From contig CABUKB010000001.1 of NCBI GenBank assembly GCA_902492045.1, forward strand, positions 254,492-318,491: DNA of 64,000 bases, read 5' to 3'. This DNA comes from an uncultured Oscillospiraceae bacterium. Lineage in GTDB: Bacteria > Bacillota > Clostridia > Oscillospirales > Acutalibacteraceae. Every line of letters starts with the position of its first letter. Positions within the stretch are counted from its first letter, which is position 1. Below, in pieces: positions 34,370 through 42,955 of the stretch. The notes beneath the pieces were generated by a model that was given only the letters and a program-made list of their open reading frames with translations, was not told the origin of the DNA and searched no databases. Both the position numbers and the translations under genes were made by a program.

Positions 34370-36247
34370 TCATCGGTCGTTTCCGTCCTCTGCTTCCTGC
34401 CGTTCAAAATACCGCACAATGGCTTCGGCGGCGGGACGAGTCATCCCCTTGACGGAGGCGAGCGCCTCCACATCGGCCTCCCTGACCGCCCGCAAGGATC
34501 CGAAATGGCGCAGCAACCGCCGCGCGCGTGCCTCCCCAATCCCCGGAATTTTGGTCAGCGTGGTGCCCAACCCGTTTTTCGACCGTTGCTGCCGGTGAAA
34601 CGCAATGGCATAGCGGTGGACCTCCTCCTGGATGGAAGATACCAGCGTAAACGCCGACCGTTTGGATTGGATGGCGATTTCTCCGCCGTTGAGCGCAATG
34701 GCACGGGTCCGGTGGTGGCTGTCCTTCACCATTCCAAAAACCGGGATATCGTATCCGTACCGGTCCACCACCGGTTTGACCGCCGCCACATGCCCCTTGC
34801 CGCCGTCGAGAAGAATGAGGTCGGGAAGCGTGCCGAATCCCCGGTCTTCGCCTTTATGCGCTTCGTATTCGTCCATGCGGCGGGTCAACACCTCCTGCAT
34901 GGATGCGTAGTCATCCTGTCCGTCCACGGTTTTGATCTTGAATTTCCGGTATCCGGCTTTCAAAGGCCGTCCGTTCTCAAACACCACCATCCCCGCCACA
35001 TTGTCGCTGCCGCCGGTGTTGGAGATATCATAGCTCTCGATCCGCACGGGAGGCGCCGCCAATCCCAGAAGCCGGGCCAGCTCGTCGAGCGCGGCGGCGT
35101 CCCGGCCCGAAATACCGTTCTGGCGGGCCAGGCGTTCGGCAGCGTTATCGCGGCACATGGCGATAAGCTGCGCTTGTTCCCCCTTTTGGGGCAGAACGAT
35201 CCGCACCCGCCGGCGGCCTCCCGCCTTTTCGGTCAGCCACTGTTCGAGCAGTTCCCGGTCCTCCACCTCACCGTCCACCGTCACTTGATAAGGTACTCTC
35301 TCCCGGATGGCGTAATACCGCCGGAGAAATTCCGACCGGACGAAGGGCAGGGCATCGGTCTCCTCGACGAGGAAATCCTCCTTGTCGATCAAAGCGCCGC
35401 CCGTAAACCGCAGCACAGCGAAACAGATGCCGCCCGGCCCCCTGGCCGCCGCGACAACATCCTGTTCCTCGACGCGGGACATGACCACCTTTTGTTTTTG
35501 GCCGATTTTGCGGATGGCGTTCAGGCGGTCCCGATACCGGGCGGCCTTTTCAAATTCCAGTTTTTCCGCCGCCTCTTCCATCCGCTCCGCGAGCAGCGCG
35601 GCCATTTTCCCGCTCCCCTGCGTGAGCAGTTCAATCGCCTGATTCACCCGCTCGGCGTAATCGGCTTCACGGACCTTACCGGTACAGGGGGCACAGCATT
35701 GCCCGATATAGTGATTCAGGCAGGGGCGTTCCCGGGTTTTTCCATAGGCCAGTGGCCGGGAACAGGTGGAAAGCTGAAAAACCCGGTTGGCCTCATCCAC
35801 CGACTGCCGCACCACAAAAGTGCTCATATAAGGCCCGAGATACCGCGCCCCGTCGTCCTGTTTCTGTTTGGCCTCCGATATGCGGGAATAGGGCGGGGGG
35901 GATATCCGGACATAGTGATAACCCTTATCGTCTTTGAGCAGAATGTTGTATTTGGGCGTATACTGCTTGATCAAGGAACATTCGAGTACCAGGGCTTCAA
36001 ACTCGCTGCCCACCACGATGGTGTCGAAATGGTCCACCCGCCGGACCATTTCCCGAACCTTCTCGGTATGGTTGGTATCCGAGCCGAAGTATTGACTTAC
36101 CCGGTTTTTCAGGGCTTTGGCTTTGCCGATATAGAGGATGTTGTTATGAACATCCTTCATAATATACACGCCGGGATCGAGAGGCAGGGCCATCGCCTGC
36201 CGCCGCAGTTCCGCAAGTTTGGGATTTTTATCTGGTAGGGGACTCAC
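34370..36247 (-). CDS. uvrC: UvrABC excinuclease subunit C
   Basis: This 625-residue protein makes the two incisions in nucleotide-excision repair. It has the GIY-YIG domain at the N-terminus (GVYIMKDVHNNILYIGKAKA), a UVR motif in the middle (MEEAAEKLEFEKAARYRDRL), the RNase H-like domain (RIESYDISNTGGSDNVAGMV, later PDLILLDGGKGHV) and C-terminal helix-hairpin-helix motifs (IPGIGEARARRLLRHFGS). GTG at 36247 is chosen because AAGGAGGTG stands 5 bases upstream; an ATG-initiated reading from 36295 has no such site. Confidence 0.96.
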   Translation of the reverse strand: MSPLPDKNPKLAELRRQAMALPLDPGVYIMKDVHNNILYIGKAKALKNRVSQYFGSDTNHTEKVREMVRRVDHFDTIVVGSEFEALVLECSLIKQYTPKYNILLKDDKGYHYVRISPPPYSRISEAKQKQDDGARYLGPYMSTFVVRQSVDEANRVFQLSTCSRPLAYGKTRERPCLNHYIGQCCAPCTGKVREADYAERVNQAIELLTQGSGKMAALLAERMEEAAEKLEFEKAARYRDRLNAIRKIGQKQKVVMSRVEEQDVVAAARGPGGICFAVLRFTGGALIDKEDFLVEETDALPFVRSEFLRRYYAIRERVPYQVTVDGEVEDRELLEQWLTEKAGGRRRVRIVLPQKGEQAQLIAMCRDNAAERLARQNGISGRDAAALDELARLLGLAAPPVRIESYDISNTGGSDNVAGMVVFENGRPLKAGYRKFKIKTVDGQDDYASMQEVLTRRMDEYEAHKGEDRGFGTLPDLILLDGGKGHVAAVKPVVDRYGYDIPVFGMVKDSHHRTRAIALNGGEIAIQSKRSAFTLVSSIQEEVHRYAIAFHRQQRSKNGLGTTLTKIPGIGEARARRLLRHFGSLRAVREADVEALASVKGMTRPAAEAIVRYFERQEAEDGNDR

Positions 36248-36278
36248 AGCGCACCTCCTTGCTCGGGTGTGATCATAC

Positions 36279-36313
36279 GAAAAAAGCACGGCCACCTACG
36301 GCGGCCGTGCTTT
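36279..36313 (-). terminator. Terminator of the HPr gene
   Basis: A 9-bp stem (AGCACGGCC and complement) with a 9-base loop is followed on the minus strand by TTTTTT. It separates ptsH from uvrC. Confidence 0.9.
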
Positions 36314-36351
36314 GAATCAAGCCTTACATCACAGGACGGAAAACGCCGGTC

Positions 36352-36615
36352 TTATTCCGCAAACCCGGATTCCACCAGCGCGACAAGGCCGTCCACGGCC
36401 TCCGTCTCATCGTTGCCGTCGGCAATGATGCGGATATTGGTGCCCCCGACGATCCCAAGGGACAGAACGCCCAAAAGACTTTTCGCGTTGACGCGGCGTT
36501 CTTCTTTTTCCACCCATATGGAGGATTTATACTCGTTGGCTTTCTGAATAAAGAATGTAGCCGGACGGGCGTGAAGGCCAACCTGATTCTGAACCAAGAC
36601 GTCTTTCACATACAT
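36352..36615 (-). CDS. ptsH: Phosphocarrier protein HPr
   Basis: The 87-residue protein has the active-site His15 in VGLHARPAT and the regulatory Ser46 in VNAKSLLGVLSLGI, so it can act in PTS phosphotransfer and, through HPr kinase, in carbon catabolite control. It is encoded alone, without ptsI, under its own promoter and terminator. Confidence 0.95.
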   Translation of the reverse strand: MYVKDVLVQNQVGLHARPATFFIQKANEYKSSIWVEKEERRVNAKSLLGVLSLGIVGGTNIRIIADGNDETEAVDGLVALVESGFAE

Positions 36616-36684
36616 GATGAAAACTCCCTCTCATCTCTCTAACGCCAATCGAAAATTCCATCGGAACTTGGCCGGAATACCGTT

Positions 36685-36712
36685 ATTATACCACATTTGC
36701 CTGCTCCGTCAA
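36685..36712 (-). promoter_or_regulatory. Promoter of ptsH
   Basis: On the minus strand TTGACG (36707-36712) and TATAAT (36685-36690) are 16 bp apart, about 70 bp before the HPr start. Confidence 0.78.
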
Positions 36713-36859
36713 TCGGTTTACCCCCCAGAAATCGCCCAAAATCGCAATTTTGGCTGGCTGCCCTATTTTCCGAAAAAACTCGCAACGGGATTTGTTCGTT
36801 TTCACAAGAACCGTGAATAATTTTTAGTGAGATAACCGAAACTTTGCGAATTATACCTG

Positions 36860-37657
36860 TCAGTATTCGTTATTTTTGTCTGTTTGTTCCAACCGTCCGG
36901 CAGGGGATTCCCCTTCCATGCCCTCATCCTTCAGCTTATGCGTCTGGAGCCAACGGCGTTCCTTCTCCGACAGTTCGGCGCTTTCCAGAAGATCCGGACG
37001 CCGGCGAAGGGTACGCAGCAGCGACTGTTGCCGCCGCCATTTGGCGATATTCGCGTGGTGCCCGGTCAGCAGGACCTCCGGCACCGCCCGCCCTTCCCAG
37101 ACGGCGGGACGGGTATACTGGGGGTACTCCAGCAGAGAGGAAAAATGGCTTTCTTCGGTAAAGCAGATTTCGTCGGCCAGGACGCCTGGCACCATGCGGG
37201 CAACGCAATCGACGAGTACCATGGCGGGCAGCTCGCCACCGGTGAGCACATAGTCTCCAATGGAGATCTGCTCATCCACGAGGGCGTCGATCACCCGCTC
37301 GTCCACCCCCTCGTAATGCCCGCATAGAATGCAGAGGGAGGGCAGCGCGGCCAGTTCTTTTGCCCGCTCCTGGGTCAGGACCCGGCCCTGGGGCGACATG
37401 TAGATGAAATGAGGGCGGGTTCCCAGTTCTCCGCACACGGTCCGGTAGGCATCGGCGATGGGCTGGGCGTACATCACCATGCCCTTGCCGCCCCCGTAGG
37501 GATAATCGTCCACCTGTTTTTGTTTGTTCCGGGTATACTCCCGGATCTGATGGGCATGAATCTCAAGAAGCCCTTTCTCCTGTGCCCGTCCCAGGATGCT
37601 CTCCCCCAGCACCGCCATGCAGCTCTCGGGGAAGAGGGTCAGCAAATCAAATCTCAT
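36860..37657 (-). CDS. trmD: tRNA (guanine-N1)-methyltransferase TrmD
   Basis: The 265-residue enzyme methylates G37 of tRNAs and prevents frameshifting. The knot region is clear: DDYPYGGGKGMVMYAQP, FIYMSPQGRVLTQERAKELA, CILCGHYEGVDERVIDALVD and ISIGDYVLTGGELPAMVLVD. The C-terminal helical domain has LLTGHHANIAKWRRQQSLLRT. The start overlaps the rimM end by 11 bp. It is the last gene of the ylxM-ffh-rpsP-khpA-rimM-trmD unit and ends in a short hydrophilic tail. Confidence 0.97.
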   Translation of the reverse strand: MRFDLLTLFPESCMAVLGESILGRAQEKGLLEIHAHQIREYTRNKQKQVDDYPYGGGKGMVMYAQPIADAYRTVCGELGTRPHFIYMSPQGRVLTQERAKELAALPSLCILCGHYEGVDERVIDALVDEQISIGDYVLTGGELPAMVLVDCVARMVPGVLADEICFTEESHFSSLLEYPQYTRPAVWEGRAVPEVLLTGHHANIAKWRRQQSLLRTLRRRPDLLESAELSEKERRWLQTHKLKDEGMEGESPAGRLEQTDKNNEY

Positions 37658-38165
37658 CGTCCAACAACCCCGGCATGGGACGAAGGCGAATCACGCCTCC
37701 CTCCGTGTCAATTTGTACAATGATCTGTGGAATAGCAGGGATCAGGATTTCGCGTCCGTCCTTCCCCCGCATATGGTATACGTTGTTCGCGCCGGTGTCG
37801 CTGACATCGGTGAGTTCTCCGTACTCTTCCCCGGTATCCGCGTCGATCACCCGCAGACCCAGGAGGTCCTGAATGAAATGACGGCCCGGTTCCAAATTCA
37901 CGTCGTCACGGTGAAGATAGAGCACCCGGCCCCGCAAGGCCTCCGCCTCGGTCACGGTGTCCACCCCTTCCACTTTGACAAGCGCCAGGTTTTTATGGAC
38001 ACGGGCCTTCACCTGAATGGGATGTGTGCCCTCCTTGTCGAAATAGAGGGTGGAAAGGGCGGCAAGTACCGCCGGGGAATCGCACCACGGCTCGACCCGC
38101 AGCTCGCCCCGCACGCCATGGGTTCCCACGACCCGGCCCGCCTCCAGATAAATCGGTCTCGGCAT
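37647..38165 (-). CDS. rimM: 16S rRNA processing protein RimM
   Basis: This 172-residue protein assists maturation of the 30S head. It has the N-terminal RimM barrel (GRVVGTHGVRGELRVEPWC) and the C-terminal PRC-barrel (FIQDLLGLRVIDADTGEEYG, IPAIPQIIVQID). ATG at 38165 with GGAGAG upstream is chosen; the longer frame runs through the preceding hairpin. Its coding end overlaps trmD. Confidence 0.94.
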   Translation of the reverse strand: MPRPIYLEAGRVVGTHGVRGELRVEPWCDSPAVLAALSTLYFDKEGTHPIQVKARVHKNLALVKVEGVDTVTEAEALRGRVLYLHRDDVNLEPGRHFIQDLLGLRVIDADTGEEYGELTDVSDTGANNVYHMRGKDGREILIPAIPQIIVQIDTEGGVIRLRPMPGLLDDEI

Positions 38166-38187
38166 GTCCGCTCTCCTTCCCGAATAA

Positions 38188-38224
38188 TCCCGGGGGCGCC
38201 GCTGTTGACGCGGCGCCCCCGGGA
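38188..38224 (-). promoter_or_regulatory. Strong intercistronic hairpin between khpA and rimM
   Basis: A perfect 15-bp stem (TCCCGGGGGCGCCGC, 38188-38202, and its complement 38210-38224) with a 7-base loop. No T-run follows on the minus strand, so it is more likely an mRNA-stability or partial-attenuation element than a full terminator. Confidence 0.7.
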
Positions 38225-38271
38225 AGCCTATCGCTGGGCTATCCTGAAACCCGGCCTCGCCCGGCGCGGGA

Positions 38272-38508
38272 TCAGTCGTCGATTTCAACCGCCACCTTGG
38301 CGTTCTGCCGGGTAGCGGCCGCGCGCATGACGGTGCGCAGCGCCTTGGCGATCCGGCCTTGCTTTCCAATGACGCGCCCCATATCGTCCGGGGCGACCCG
38401 CAGATGGAGCACGACGGTGCCGTCCTCCGTGGGATCGTCCTGGGTGACAGTGACGGCCTCAGGGTCTTCCACTAAGCCCTTCGCCATATCCATAAGCAGT
38501 TCTTTCAT
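38272..38508 (-). CDS. khpA: KH-domain RNA-binding protein KhpA
   Basis: The 78-residue protein is a single KH domain with the GxxG loop in MGRVIGKQGRIAKALRTVMR. KhpA partners with KhpB/Jag and binds many RNAs in Firmicutes. ATG at 38508, with AAAGGA upstream, is preferred to an upstream in-frame codon. It lies between rpsP and rimM, the usual place. Confidence 0.93.
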   Translation of the reverse strand: MKELLMDMAKGLVEDPEAVTVTQDDPTEDGTVVLHLRVAPDDMGRVIGKQGRIAKALRTVMRAAATRQNAKVAVEIDD

Positions 38509-38593
38509 GATCGAGTCCTTTCCTTTCACAAGCAACGGCCACGCCGGGCATCCGGCCGGGGCCGGCCGGATGCGGCAAACCGCTCATCCGGTC

Positions 38594-38833
38594 TCAAACA
38601 CCGGCTCTCTTGAGCAGGTCCTTGACCGTATCGGTGGGCTGGGCGCCGTTGGCGATCCATTTCTGGGCCTTTTCGACGTCCACCTTGACCACAGCCGGCT
38701 CCTCGAGGGGATTGTAATAGCCGATCTCCTCGATAAAACGGCCGTCACGGGGATAACGGGAATCCGCCACCACGATGCGGTAGAACGGAGACTTTTTGGC
38801 GCCCATACGGCGCAACCGAATTTTCACTGCCAT
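38594..38833 (-). CDS. rpsP: 30S ribosomal protein S16
   Basis: The 79-residue protein begins [20 protein letters not shown] and continues [20 protein letters not shown], the unmistakable S16 signature. ATG at 38833 has GGAGGG upstream. It stands between ffh and khpA. Confidence 0.97.
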   Translation of the reverse strand: MAVKIRLRRMGAKKSPFYRIVVADSRYPRDGRFIEEIGYYNPLEEPAVVKVDVEKAQKWIANGAQPTDTVKDLLKRAGV

Positions 38834-38894
38834 GTTGGAACCCTCCATATTATTTGAATTAATCTATTCTTCAACCATATCCATGGATTGAATA

Positions 38895-40253
38895 CTAAAA
38901 ACCAAACCGGCGGCCGCCCCGCCCCAGACCGGCAAGCCCTGCGAGGCCCCGGCCGCCTTTTTTGCCCAAACCCTTCATCTGCTTCATCATCTGACGCATG
39001 CTCTCGTACTGCTTGATCAGGCGGTTGACATCCTCCACCTTCATGCCACAGCCCGCCGCGATCCGGCGCTTGCGCGAGGGATTGATGAGATCGGGTTTCG
39101 CCCGTTCCTCTTTTGTCATGGAGAGGATGATAGCCTCGGTGCGGTTAAGCGGCTTATCATCAATATCCACGTCCCGAAGCTGTTTGCCCAATCCGGGGAT
39201 CATACTGAGCATCCCCTTGATGTCCCCCATCTTTTGAATCTGGCGGAACTGGTCGAGCAGGTCGTTATAATCAAATTTATCCTGCTGCAACTTGCGGGCG
39301 AGGGCCGCGGCTTCCTTTTCGTCAACCTGCTGCTGCGCCTTCTCGATCAGGGACATCACGTCCCCCATTCCCAGGATGCGGGAGGCCATCCGCTCAGGGT
39401 GGAACACTTCCAGATCGTCGAGCTTTTCGCCGGTGCCGCAGAATTTGACCGGCTTCCCGGTCACGGCCCGAACCGACAGGGCCGCTCCGCCCCGTGTGTC
39501 GCCGTCGAGTTTGGTGAGTATCACGCCGTCGATGCCGAGCGCCTCGTTGAAGGAGGAGGCGACGTTGACGGCATCCTGTCCGGTCATGGCATCCACCACC
39601 AGGAGAATTTCCCCCGGTGATACGGCAGCCTTGATATTTTCCAGTTCCTTCATCAGCGCCTCGTCGATATGAAGGCGTCCGGCGGTGTCGAGAATCACAT
39701 AGTCGTTGCCGTGATCCTTGGCATGGGAAACCGCCTTTTTGGCGATTTTTACCGGATCCGCCTGTCCCATCTCGAACACCGGCACCCCGGCCTTTTCCCC
39801 CACCACCTGCAGCTGGTTCACCGCCGCGGGGCGGTAGACGTCGCAGGCGACGAGAAGAGGACGATGCCCCTGCCCCTTGAGCATTTTGGCCAGCTTTGCG
39901 GAATGGGTGGTTTTCCCGGAACCCTGCAGGCCACACATCATGATGACGCAGGGGGGATGGCTGGCCGACGCCAGCCGCGCCGCCTGGCCCCCCATCAAAG
40001 CGGTCAGTTCCTCGTTGACGATCTTGACGACCATCTGGGCGGGGGTGAGGCTTTCCATGACCTGGCTGCCCACCGCCCGCTCGGTGACGGCGGCGGTAAA
40101 ATCCTTCGCCACTTTATAGTTGACATCCGCCTCCAGAAGGGCGAGCCGCACCTCCCGCATGGCGTCGCGCACGTCTTTTTCCGTGAGTTTGCCTTTACTC
40201 CGCAGCCGTTTAAAGGCGGCGGAAAGTTTGTCAGAGAGCCCTTCAAAAGCCAC
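38895..40253 (-). CDS. ffh: Signal recognition particle GTPase Ffh
   Basis: This 452-residue protein targets nascent membrane proteins. It has the N domain (residues 1-90), the G domain with GLQGSGKTTHSAKLA, DTAGRLHIDEALM and TKLDGDTRGG, and the methionine-rich M domain (from about 300; GDIKGMLSMIPGLGKQL, then VEDVNRLIKQYESMRQMMKQ). The Gly/Arg-rich C-terminus is normal. It follows ylxM by 31 bp. Confidence 0.97.
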   Translation of the reverse strand: MAFEGLSDKLSAAFKRLRSKGKLTEKDVRDAMREVRLALLEADVNYKVAKDFTAAVTERAVGSQVMESLTPAQMVVKIVNEELTALMGGQAARLASASHPPCVIMMCGLQGSGKTTHSAKLAKMLKGQGHRPLLVACDVYRPAAVNQLQVVGEKAGVPVFEMGQADPVKIAKKAVSHAKDHGNDYVILDTAGRLHIDEALMKELENIKAAVSPGEILLVVDAMTGQDAVNVASSFNEALGIDGVILTKLDGDTRGGAALSVRAVTGKPVKFCGTGEKLDDLEVFHPERMASRILGMGDVMSLIEKAQQQVDEKEAAALARKLQQDKFDYNDLLDQFRQIQKMGDIKGMLSMIPGLGKQLRDVDIDDKPLNRTEAIILSMTKEERAKPDLINPSRKRRIAAGCGMKVEDVNRLIKQYESMRQMMKQMKGLGKKGGRGLAGLAGLGRGGRRFGF

Positions 40254-40284
40254 GGGGACACCTGCCTTTCCTCATGGGGAATTC

Positions 40285-40650
40285 TTATGCCTCGGCCAGC
40301 CGGTCGGAAAGATCCGCGATCTGCCGCGCCTTTTCCTCAATATCGCGGGAATATCCGAACCGGTCGTTAAGATCCTGGATTTCGCCGGCGGCCTTGCGGA
40401 TGGCGGCAATCCCTTCCCGCATCTCCCGGAACCGGCGGGCCAGGTGCAGCCGGTCCTCCATATCCAAGAGCTGGGCCTCGGCCCGCTTGATGGAATCACG
40501 CACCCCCTGGCGGGTGATCCCCTCGTTTTCCGCGATTTCCGACAGAGACAGGTCGTTATCGTAATACAGTTCCACCACATCCCGCTGCTTTTCGGTCAGC
40601 ATGTCGCCGTAAAAATCGAACAACAGCGCGATCTCCAGGTTTTTCGCCAT
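40285..40650 (-). CDS. ylxM: YlxM-family DNA-binding regulator of the SRP operon
   Basis: The 121-residue protein has a sigma-70 region 4-like helix-turn-helix, LTEKQRDVVELYYDNDLSLS followed by EIAENEGITRQGVRDSIKRA, the YlxM pattern, and a longer helical C-terminus. ATG at 40650 has GGAGG upstream. It is first in the operon and its promoter is the near-consensus one at 40750-40778. Confidence 0.93.
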   Translation of the reverse strand: MAKNLEIALLFDFYGDMLTEKQRDVVELYYDNDLSLSEIAENEGITRQGVRDSIKRAEAQLLDMEDRLHLARRFREMREGIAAIRKAAGEIQDLNDRFGYSRDIEEKARQIADLSDRLAEA

Positions 40651-40749
40651 GACCGGCCTCCTTCCGCCGCAATCCGATCTCCGCAGATCAAAGGAAAAAC
40701 GCCCGGATAGTTCCAAGCGTTTGACTGTAAAGTAAAATGCTTTACACGT

Positions 40750-40778
40750 ATTATACACGATGGCCGGCGCTTTGTCAA
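40750..40778 (-). promoter_or_regulatory. Consensus promoter of the ylxM-trmD operon
   Basis: On the minus strand TTGACA (40773-40778) and TATAAT (40750-40755) are both perfect and 17 bp apart, about 100 bp before ylxM. This is the best sigma-A promoter in the window. Confidence 0.92.
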
Positions 40779-40853
40779 GAGCCGGCCGCCTGGTTTTTCG
40801 TCAAATTTTGCTTTTACTAAGATGAAATATTTTCCATATCCGTCAGAAGGCTC

Positions 40854-41072
40854 TCAGTCGATCCGAAAGTCGTCTTCCTCAAACCGTGCCGGTCCCTTTG
40901 GACGGGAGGGCGTCCGGCGGAGAGGATCGTAGTCGAAATGACGGCAGTGATGATATAAAGGCATGACCCCTTTCCGGCTGCACAGCACGGCGTTCCCGTC
41001 CGAAGAGCGGTGGCCATACGCGCATACCTCACAGGCGGGGGAGATGGTGTTTCCATAAAGCTTGCGGCGCAC
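40854..41072 (-). CDS. Small cysteine-containing protein of unknown function
   Basis: The 72-residue protein has a CxxC pair followed by two single cysteines: CEVCAYGHRS, then VLCSRKGVMP and HHCRHFDYDPLRRTP. Four cysteines with histidines could bind zinc. The ending PARFEEDDFRID is acidic. The compact, motif-like sequence suggests a real, conserved small protein of Clostridia, but I cannot name the family with certainty. Confidence 0.65.
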   Translation of the reverse strand: MRRKLYGNTISPACEVCAYGHRSSDGNAVLCSRKGVMPLYHHCRHFDYDPLRRTPSRPKGPARFEEDDFRID

Positions 41073-41171
41073 GATGCCGCCTCCTCTTCTGAATCGTTGA
41101 GCAGCGGCCGGGCCGCCGCCTTTTCTGCATCCAGCTTTCAGTATAACAGAAACGACATCGAAAATCCATGG

Positions 41172-42332
41172 TTATTTCCGATTTTTCCGGATCGGCTCCA
41201 GGCCGGCCGTGGTCAGCAAAAGCATCCCGCACATAATGAGTAAGGCTGCCGACGCCACGACAGGACCCGAAAAGGGTTTGACCATCGCCCCGGACGAAGA
41301 ATTCCATACGGTCACCGGCATGGGAACAAAGCGGAGCAGCACCATCGTCAGCAGACCGCCGAGCAGGGCATGGAACATCCGGAAGGCAAAAAATCCGCGC
41401 CCCATCAGTTTTTTCCCGTGGAGGGAAGCGGCAATCTGGCAATGAACGGACAGGCCCCCCCATCCCAAAGCCGCCCCCAGCAGGAGAGGGGCGGCCTCCC
41501 GCGCCCCGGAGGCTTCGACGCAGCCGCAGCTAACCTCGAGTAAACAGGGCAGCAGAGATGCCAGCTCCGCCGTTTCCGCTCCTGCCAAGGCAAAAGGCAG
41601 GGACAGCAACCGATGTATGGCTGCCGAGGCACCCGAAACATCGAGCAGCGCAAGCAAAGCGGCGAACAGCACCACAAACCCGCACATGTACAATAGGGAA
41701 CGGCACGCCGCGTTGACCGATTCTACGAATGCGGCTGCCGGAGCGGATTTCCGGGGCGCCGCACAGGTTTTGGGACGGCAGGCCGGCGGCTCCCCCCGGC
41801 TGTGACGGGCGCCGATGCCTGTCCCGATTCCTATGAGCAAAGAGGCGAGCAGATGTGCGGCGAACAGCACGGCACCGAACCGCACGCTCCCCATCATGCC
41901 GGCCCCTACCGCACTGATGATAAAAGCCGGGCCGCCGTTGACGCAAAACCGCAGCATCCGCCGCCCTTCATCCGTCGTGAGCTGCCCGCTCTCGACCAAC
42001 TCCCCTACCGCCATGCCGCCGGTGGGGTATCCTCCGATAAAACCAATCAGGATCCCCGGCGCACAGCAGCCCGGCAGGCCGAACAAGGCCCGCGTCAGGC
42101 CCTCTAAGCGGCGGCCGACCGCCTCGCTGATCCCCGAGCGCACCAGGAAGCCCGCCAGAACCAGGAAGGGAAAGAGCGAGGGGATGATCACCCCCGAACA
42201 AATGGACAGACCACGGCTGACCCCTCCCGCAGCCGCCTGTGGCCAGGCCAGCAGGGCCGCACCGGCTGTCAGGATCAGCAGCAGCAGTCCCGCCGTCTTC
42301 AAATGAGCCGCCCGCACGGTTTTGACGAACAT
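41172..42332 (-). CDS. ylbJ: Sporulation integral membrane protein YlbJ
   Basis: The 386-residue protein has about eight hydrophobic segments and two nucleoside-recognition (Gate) domains: PSLFPFLVLAGFLVRSG with GFIGGYPTGGMAVGELVESG in the first, and SLLPCLLEVSCGCVEASGAR in the second. YlbJ is needed for spore cortex formation in Bacillus. ATG at 42332 with AAAGGGTGA upstream is preferred; the longer frame is divergent intergenic sequence. It is transcribed away from yqfC. Confidence 0.88.
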   Translation of the reverse strand: MFVKTVRAAHLKTAGLLLLILTAGAALLAWPQAAAGGVSRGLSICSGVIIPSLFPFLVLAGFLVRSGISEAVGRRLEGLTRALFGLPGCCAPGILIGFIGGYPTGGMAVGELVESGQLTTDEGRRMLRFCVNGGPAFIISAVGAGMMGSVRFGAVLFAAHLLASLLIGIGTGIGARHSRGEPPACRPKTCAAPRKSAPAAAFVESVNAACRSLLYMCGFVVLFAALLALLDVSGASAAIHRLLSLPFALAGAETAELASLLPCLLEVSCGCVEASGAREAAPLLLGAALGWGGLSVHCQIAASLHGKKLMGRGFFAFRMFHALLGGLLTMVLLRFVPMPVTVWNSSSGAMVKPFSGPVVASAALLIMCGMLLLTTAGLEPIRKNRK

Positions 42333-42604
42333 CTCAGTCACCCTTTCCCGGATTTGCCTGCCTCTCCTTTCATACATATGTTTGTCCCCCGGCATTATTC
42401 CAGTTTTTCCCGCATAACAATAGGAGAACGGGACCGCTCTCGGCTCGAATTTACGGCTGTCCCTGTTCCAGACGGGCTTCCGGGCATCCGGTTTGACAAA
42501 CGGTTTGTTCCAAAGGAAAATCCGCGCCGGCGGCGGGCATCCCACGCAGATATCAGCGTACGGGGGCCTTACCCGGCCGCCTTCAGAAAGGACGGGATTC
42601 TTGT

Positions 42605-42913
42605 ATGAGCAGAAAACGCGCACGCGCCTGCCCGCCTTCTCCACGGGTTTTGGCCGTCACCCGGCGGGTGGAACAGGCGCTGGAACTGCCTGAGGGGGCT
42701 CTCGGAAACAGCGCCCGGCTTGAGATGACGGGCAACCGCCGGGTGGTCGTCGAGGGATGCCGGGGCATCCAGGAATATGAAGAGGACCTCATCCGCTTAA
42801 GCACGGCGAGCGGCTCGATCCGTTTCATGGGGCGGGGGCTCACGATGAACTGCCTGACCGACGACTGTGCCGTGATCACCGGTTTTCTGCTGTCCGTGGA
42901 GTTCCTATCCTGA
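42605..42913 (+). CDS. yqfC: Sporulation protein YqfC (YabP/YqfC family)
   Basis: The 102-residue protein has the YabP/YqfC core: LPEGALGNSARLEMTGNRRV, then VVEGCRGIQEYEEDLIRLST and FMGRGLTMNCLTDD. These proteins are made in the mother cell under sigma-E control. The 272-bp gap to divergent ylbJ should hold the sporulation promoters, though I cannot place sigma-E boxes with confidence. yqfD follows 42 bp later. Confidence 0.92.
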   Translation: MSRKRARACPPSPRVLAVTRRVEQALELPEGALGNSARLEMTGNRRVVVEGCRGIQEYEEDLIRLSTASGSIRFMGRGLTMNCLTDDCAVITGFLLSVEFLS

Positions 42914-42955
42914 CCCGGAGAACATCCGGCAGGAGCCGATAAGGAGAGACTGGAC

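Noticed and set aside
34295..36238. 647-codon plus-strand frame opposite uvrC
   Set aside because: uvrC is unmistakable on the other strand; this is a codon-bias shadow.
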